Assembly: GCA_023134875.1 (NCBI GenBank)
Contig: JAGLUH010000142.1
Coordinates: forward strand, 1 to 9,656
DNA: 9,656 nt
Direction of reading: 5' to 3'
Source of the DNA: Candidatus Zixiibacteriota bacterium
GTDB taxonomy: Bacteria; Zixibacteria; MSB-5A5; CAIYYT01
The notes beneath the pieces are model-generated. The model ran no database searches. It worked only from the letters and a program-made list of their open reading frames with translations, and was not told the origin of the DNA. Below, one piece after another: positions 5,786-9,656 of this stretch. Within the stretch, counting starts at the first letter, position 1; the number at the start of each line of letters is the position of its first letter. Position numbers and translations under genes: made by a program.

Positions 5786-6910
5786 TTATTCAAAAGCGAA
5801 ATAAAAATTTTCGGTTGCCAGAATGTCTATGGAAACAGCCATTGACTTCGCTTCAAGAGGCTCAGCACTCCTCCGGCGCCAGGTCCCGAGGCCCCTGATC
5901 GATTCCTTTTCGCCTACCAGGATTAAGACATCTCCCGCTTCGATAATGGTATCGGGCGGCGGATTTACCTTTTTCTGTCCGCTGGCTTTCCTGATGGCCA
6001 GCACTGTAACCCCATGCTTGGAGCGGAGTTGAGAATCGAGCAGGCTCTTGCCCGCAAAGGAGCAGGAGGCCGGTATTTCCACCTCCTCGATTTCCAGCCC
6101 CAACTCACCGCCGAAGGAATCGATTGATAGGGAATCAACCAGATTTGGTTTCAGCGATGCCAGCGCCATCCGCCGCCCGCCGGTATCGTGCGGCATGACC
6201 ACCCGATCGGCGCCGGCGCGCAGCAGCTTCTTTTCCGCCGCCTTGCTGTCGGCACGGGCGATGATAAAGATATCGGGATTAAGCTGTCGCGCCGTCAAGG
6301 CGATAAAAACGCTGTCAGCCTCGGAGGGGATGGTACTTACCAGGTATTTGGCATGTTTGATACCGGTGTCAAGGAGCACTTCATCCTCGGTAGCGTTACC
6401 TTCGATAAATGTGTTCCCTCTCTTCTCCAACTCGGTAAGACGTTCGGGTACACTCTCAATCACAATATAGGGTACGCCGGCCTTGTCGAACTCCTCCTGC
6501 ACGATCTCGCCCACCCGTCCGTGACCGGCAATGATATAGTGATCTTTCATTTTCGTTATTCTCTTGTCCATCTTTCTCCTTCCCAGAATCTCCCGTAGTT
6601 CGCCCTCCATGAAAAACTGCCCCAGCGTGCCGATTGTGTAAACCAGGGTGACGGCGCTGAAGGCGATAACCGCAATGGTAAACAGCTTGCCCCCCTGCGT
6701 CAGGGGATAAACCTCTTTGTAGCCGACGGTAGCAATGGTGATAAAAGTCATATAGAAAGCATCGATCAGGTTGGCCTCCTGGCGGGGGTCGAGGATCAAA
6801 TACCCCAGCGAACTGCCGATGATAGTCAACGCCAGTATCGACAAAAGCAGCCGCAGCCGCCGCTGCGGCGAGCTGGTCTCGCGGTAGTTTCTTGAAAATA
6901 AGATTGGCAT
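5786..6910 (-). CDS. Two-TM potassium channel with RCK (TrkA-N and TrkA-C) domains
   Basis: A 374-residue ligand-gated K+ channel subunit of the inner membrane, MthK-type. Visible order: a basic N-terminus, TM1 (about 19-40), pore helix and selectivity filter TVGYKE (61-66), TM2 (about 75-100), a linker, then an RCK-N Rossmann domain with GHGRVG (129-134) and Glu152 at the end of strand beta2, and an RCK-C domain (about 270-345, IEEVEIPASCSFAGKSL to AGDVLILVGEKESI). The C-terminal approximately 30 residues match no known part. The filter has Lys-Glu where most K+ channels have Gly-Asp; TVGY itself is intact. Such channels normally assemble as a tetrameric pore with an eight-subunit RCK ring. 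ATG at 6910 overlaps the hydrolase stop by one base (TAATG), so translation is coupled. It is the last gene of the operon. Confidence 0.93.
   Translation of the reverse strand: MPILFSRNYRETSSPQRRLRLLLSILALTIIGSSLGYLILDPRQEANLIDAFYMTFITIATVGYKEVYPLTQGGKLFTIAVIAFSAVTLVYTIGTLGQFFMEGELREILGRRKMDKRITKMKDHYIIAGHGRVGEIVQEEFDKAGVPYIVIESVPERLTELEKRGNTFIEGNATEDEVLLDTGIKHAKYLVSTIPSEADSVFIALTARQLNPDIFIIARADSKAAEKKLLRAGADRVVMPHDTGGRRMALASLKPNLVDSLSIDSFGGELGLEIEEVEIPASCSFAGKSLLDSQLRSKHGVTVLAIRKASGQKKVNPPPDTIIEAGDVLILVGEKESIRGLGTWRRRSAEPLEAKSMAVSIDILATENFYFAFE
6569..6581 (-). promoter_or_regulatory. Possible internal start with strong Shine-Dalgarno in the channel gene
   Basis: Inside the channel gene AAGGAG (6581-6576) lies four bases before an in-frame ATG (6571-6569), codon Met114 in GRRKMDKR. 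Starting here would give a soluble 261-residue protein made of the two RCK domains without the pore. This is the arrangement known for MthK, where an internal Met start supplies free RCK subunits for the octameric ring. The same bases also encode a basic linker (GRRK), so chance is possible. Confidence 0.4.
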
Positions 6911-7695
6911 TATGCTCCCGGCATCTTGAAAAAGGCCTTAAGCTCACGCTTGAAAATTTCCGGTTTCTCCAGGTATATCATATGGGAGCAATCAGGAATC
7001 TCAAAGAGGGAACCATACTGCACGCGGGCATTGATTATCTTGGCCAGGGGCAGGAAATCATGATCGTCGCGGCCGCAGAGGAGGAGAACGGCAACCTCCA
7101 GCCTGTCGAGAATTTTCAAGTCGCTTTCGTCCATATATCGTCCCGCCTTGGGGTCGGTCCACATCCTACCGGGAAAATTTTTCAGACAGCAGTCAAAAAG
7201 CTCCTTTTCCGGAGAGCCTTTCTTGAGATTGCGGAAAAGCCGGAAAGTTTCCCAGGAAATCCGGGCCTGGTCGATATCAATCAGGCGCGCCGTGCGATAG
7301 ATATCAGGCCAGTCGGAATAATCAGCATAACCGACGACATGAGGCGCTGCCAGTACCAGGTTCCTGACCCGATTCGGCATCTGCAGCGCATATTTGATTG
7401 CCACCGCGCCACCCAGCGAATGCGCCACGATGTTTACCCTGTCAAATTTGAGTTCAGCCAGCAGCGCCTTTAAGTCATTGACATGTTCGCGATAGGAGTA
7501 GCCGGTTTCCGGCGCGAAACTTTGGCCGTGACCGCGCAAATCGTAGGTTAGAACCTGGTATTCCCTGGCGAGAAACTCTGGCAGATCGTGCCAGATACGG
7601 TGATCCAGCGCCATTCCATGTATCAGCACCAGCGGCGGCCCGGCGCCGGTCAGTTTGTAGTATATCTTTCTGCTATCATCTTCCAGAAAGGGCAT
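6910..7695 (-). CDS. Alpha/beta hydrolase
   Basis: A 261-residue cytoplasmic alpha/beta hydrolase; no signal peptide. The oxyanion-hole motif is HGMALDH (26-32), followed by DLRGHG (52-57), the nucleophile elbow AHSLGG with Ser93, the acid in GRDD (Asp210 or Asp211) and catalytic His238 in CSHMIYLEKPE. All catalytic parts are present and the length is normal. Sequence alone does not decide between esterase, lactonase, C-C hydrolase or other activities. AAGGAG lies 8 bases before the ATG and starts only just after the alr stop, 11 bases upstream. The stop overlaps the start of the channel gene. The gene sits between alr and a potassium channel, which gives no clear hint to its substrate. Confidence 0.92.
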   Translation of the reverse strand: MPFLEDDSRKIYYKLTGAGPPLVLIHGMALDHRIWHDLPEFLAREYQVLTYDLRGHGQSFAPETGYSYREHVNDLKALLAELKFDRVNIVAHSLGGAVAIKYALQMPNRVRNLVLAAPHVVGYADYSDWPDIYRTARLIDIDQARISWETFRLFRNLKKGSPEKELFDCCLKNFPGRMWTDPKAGRYMDESDLKILDRLEVAVLLLCGRDDHDFLPLAKIINARVQYGSLFEIPDCSHMIYLEKPEIFKRELKAFFKMPGA

Positions 7696-7706
7696 AAGCC
7701 GCTCCT

Positions 7707-8855
7707 TTACGGATTTGTCACTATGCGCTTCAGATGCGCGCCGATACGGGTAACGATCTCATAGTTAATCGTGTTAGCCCACTCCGCCAGGTCTTCAGCC
7801 CTGATTATTTCGTCGCCCGATTCACCGATCAACACCACCGTGTTTTCCAGCCGGACATCGGGAATATCGGTGACATCGATCATAAACAGGTTCATGCAAA
7901 TCCGCCCCCGGATCGGCGCCCGCCGGCCATTGACTAAACAGTAACCACGGTTGGAGAGCAGGCGATCATAGCCGTCAAAGTAGCCGATTGGCACCACGCC
8001 CAATTTCATATCGGCAGTGGCGCGGTAAGTGGTGCCGTAGCCGACATACTCCCCCCGCCGTACGTCCTTGATCTGTCCCAAAAGTGATTTCCAGGTGAGT
8101 ACCGGTTTTAAGATCTGATTCTCCTTGCCGGCCAGCCGGTAAGAAAGATAGGTCTCTTTTGACGGCCACAAACCGTAGAGGGCGATCCCCACCCGCGCCA
8201 AATGGAAATGGGTCTCTGGAAAAAGCAGCGAAGCCGCCGAAGAGGCGATATGATAATAGGGTACTGCAAATCCCGAAGCGATTACCTGATCTTTCATCCG
8301 CCCGAATCGTTCCATCTGCAGTTGAGCGTAAGAGTGGTCGGTAGTATCCTCAATATTGGCGAAGTGGGAACTGACCCCACGCAGCATCAGTTGCGACGAT
8401 TCCTGAAACTCCTTGAGGAACTCTGGCAGTCGCTCCTCGGTTATTCCCTGGCGTTGGGTGCCGGTCTCCAGTTTGAGGTGGCACCGGGCCGGTTGCTTCG
8501 CCGTCGCGACCGCTACCAGTTTCTTAAGCGATTCCAGGTTATAGACAACCAGGTCAAACCCTGCGGCGACTGCTGCCCGCAAGTCAGCAAGGGGTATATA
8601 CCCCATGATCAGGATGTCATTCTCGATTCCTCCCTCTCGCAGCAGGATCGCCTCCTCCAGGTTGTGGACCGCGAGAAAGGGAAATCCCTGTTTGTCAAGC
8701 AGCTTGCCTATCTCCAGGTAACCGTGGCCGTAGGCGTTGGCCTTGACCACCGGCACCATCAAACAGCCGGGGCTGAGGTTCGCCCTGATCGCTTCGATAT
8801 TCTGTCGCAGGGCGGCGGCATCAATCTCCAGCCAGCTTAAACTCGTGATTGTCAT
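7707..8855 (-). CDS. alr: Alanine racemase
   Basis: A 382-residue PLP enzyme that interconverts L- and D-alanine, supplying D-alanine for peptidoglycan in the cytoplasm. The N-terminal TIM-barrel part starts WLEIDAAALRQN (8-19) and carries the PLP lysine Lys38 in VVKANAYGHG. RVGIALYG closes the barrel part. The C-terminal beta domain has the second catalytic base Tyr273 in YVGYGTTY, then PIGYFDGYDR and the conserved GRICMN (317-322). Length and motifs match bacterial Alr fully. ATG 8855 was chosen because it aligns with usual family N-termini; a TTG at 8879 would overlap the promoter. The -10 box ends 8 bases before this ATG, so the mRNA is probably leaderless or has only a base or two of leader. 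First gene of the alr-hydrolase-channel operon. Confidence 0.97.
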   Translation of the reverse strand: MTITSLSWLEIDAAALRQNIEAIRANLSPGCLMVPVVKANAYGHGYLEIGKLLDKQGFPFLAVHNLEEAILLREGGIENDILIMGYIPLADLRAAVAAGFDLVVYNLESLKKLVAVATAKQPARCHLKLETGTQRQGITEERLPEFLKEFQESSQLMLRGVSSHFANIEDTTDHSYAQLQMERFGRMKDQVIASGFAVPYYHIASSAASLLFPETHFHLARVGIALYGLWPSKETYLSYRLAGKENQILKPVLTWKSLLGQIKDVRRGEYVGYGTTYRATADMKLGVVPIGYFDGYDRLLSNRGYCLVNGRRAPIRGRICMNLFMIDVTDIPDVRLENTVVLIGESGDEIIRAEDLAEWANTINYEIVTRIGAHLKRIVTNP

Positions 8856-8863
8856 TAACCCTG

Positions 8864-8892
8864 ATGGTAGCAACAACAATCGTTCAAGTCAA
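8864..8892 (-). promoter_or_regulatory. Promoter of the alr operon
   Basis: On the minus strand TTGACT (8887-8892) is followed by a 17-base spacer and TACCAT (8864-8869), with TG one base before the -10 (TGCTACCAT). Only eight bases separate the -10 from the alr ATG, so transcription should start at or next to the start codon. The -35 lies 50 bases from the -35 of the divergent nadC promoter. No clear operator repeat is visible between them. Confidence 0.7.
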
Positions 8893-8942
8893 GATGTGAT
8901 TGGCTGGCTTGTTAGTCGCCTGCTCTTGCCGGCGGGTCGCTA

Positions 8943-8971
8943 TTGACAGCAGGAGCCGGATATGTTACCAT
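8943..8971 (+). promoter_or_regulatory. Promoter of nadC
   Basis: TTGACA (8943-8948), a perfect -35, is followed by 17 bases and TACCAT (8966-8971), again with an extended -10 (TGTTACCAT). The nadC ATG begins eight bases after the end of the -10. The AGGAG at 8951-8955 lies inside the promoter spacer and would not be in the mRNA. Confidence 0.7.
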
Positions 8972-8978
8972 TTTCACG

Positions 8979-9656
8979 ATGGAGATTAAATCGGAGTACC
9001 TGGAGGAACTGGCCGACCGCGCCCTGGCGGAGGATATCGGTGCCGGCGATGTCACGACGCAGGCGACGGTCGCTCCTGATCTTAAAGGGCAGGGGCTGAT
9101 TGTCGCCAGGGCAGCCGGAGTCATCTCCGGACTTGATATCACCGCGCTGGTGTTCAGCCGCATCGATCCCGAGATAACATTTTCCACCAAGCTGAGCGAA
9201 GGAAGTGTAGTAGCCGTCGGTGAGTGTATCGCTGAGATATCAGGAAGGTTAACTTCCGTCCTGGTGGCGGAGCGCACCGCGCTCAATTTCCTGATGCACC
9301 TCTCTGGCATTGCCACGCTGACATCAAGGTTTGTCAAGCAGATCGCCGGCACCGGCTGCAAAATCCTTGATACCAGGAAGACAACCCCCACCCTGAGACT
9401 CCTGGAGAAGCGGGCGGTCAAGTCCGGCGGTGGTGAGAACCATCGCCTTGGTCTCTATGATATGATCTTAATCAAAGAGAACCATATCAGCGCCGCCGGT
9501 TCGCTGACGAAGGCTATCGAAGCCGCATTGAGAGTGACTACCGAGAGCAAGAGCAAAAATATGCTAATAGAAGTTGAAGTTACCTCGCTTGACGATGTCC
9601 GTGAGGCTGCCCGATTTCCGATAGATCGGATCATGCTTGACAACTTCGATCTGGAG
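8979..9656 (+). CDS. nadC: Nicotinate-nucleotide pyrophosphorylase (carboxylating), partial
   Basis: The first 226 residues of quinolinate phosphoribosyltransferase, which makes nicotinic acid mononucleotide from quinolinate and PRPP in de novo NAD synthesis. Visible motifs: EDIGAGDVTT (18-27), LVAERTALNFL (95-105) and SGIAT (109-113), the substrate- and PRPP-binding part TRKTTPTLR (132-140), EKRAVKSGGGENHR (143-156), GLYDMILIKENH (158-169), then IEVEVTSLDD and MLDNF near the window edge. All expected active-site Arg, Lys and His residues in this part are present. The family is about 275-290 residues, so about 50-60 are outside the window. The ATG at 8979 has no Shine-Dalgarno in a usable place; the promoter position suggests a leaderless mRNA. 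It is the only plus-strand gene here. Confidence 0.96.
   Translation, partial: MEIKSEYLEELADRALAEDIGAGDVTTQATVAPDLKGQGLIVARAAGVISGLDITALVFSRIDPEITFSTKLSEGSVVAVGECIAEISGRLTSVLVAERTALNFLMHLSGIATLTSRFVKQIAGTGCKILDTRKTTPTLRLLEKRAVKSGGGENHRLGLYDMILIKENHISAAGSLTKAIEAALRVTTESKSKNMLIEVEVTSLDDVREAARFPIDRIMLDNFDLE

Noticed and set aside
6456..6947. 163-codon minus-strand frame over the channel gene start
   Set aside because: It is a frame-shadow of the channel gene, which has all expected TM, filter and RCK motifs in its own frame.
8962..8981. ATG at 8962 with AGGAG upstream as the nadC start
   Set aside because: It is out of frame with the NadC protein, and the AGGAG lies in the promoter spacer.

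Overview
The window reads as a chromosomal piece of a bacterium with mid-range GC. The DNA shows housekeeping genes (rsgA, alr, nadC), clear Shine-Dalgarno sites, sigma70-type promoters and a Sec-exported protein with a cadherin/Ig-like domain. That last type is common in FCB-group and candidate-phylum bacteria such as Zixibacteria; this placement is an inference from protein style and is weak. All genes are on the minus strand except nadC at the right edge.

Layout, left to right. Positions 1-847 hold the N-terminal part of an exported beta-domain protein (minus strand, cut by the window). Positions 848-1918 contain no convincing large gene, but do hold a strong minus-strand promoter, an approximately 490-base leader with tiny ORFs, a 15-bp palindrome and two neighbouring perfect or near-perfect triloop hairpins. 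Positions 1919-3201 form a ribosome-assembly operon: promoter, approximately 170-base leader ending in a terminator-like hairpin, a 63-residue very basic protein, and overlapping rsgA. Positions 3246-4927 hold a two-gene accessory module of lower GC: a fusion of a SocA/Panacea-like domain with DUF488, and a second protein that resembles the dual-OB family but is broken by a frameshift. The missing C-terminal half continues in another frame down to 3246. Positions 4983-5630 encode a class I SAM-dependent methyltransferase.

Positions 5716-8892 form a second minus-strand operon: promoter, alr, an alpha/beta hydrolase and a two-TM potassium channel with RCK domains, closed by a hairpin terminator. 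nadC is transcribed divergently from alr. Both genes appear to have start codons 7-8 bases after the -10 box, so both mRNAs are probably leaderless.

The main points for a second look are the DUF488 module and its frameshift, the possible internal translation start that would make a free RCK regulatory subunit of the potassium channel, the odd selectivity filter of that channel, the attenuator-like hairpin in the rsgA leader, and a shared extended -10 promoter form seen three times. No IS element, CRISPR array, tRNA or rRNA was recognised.
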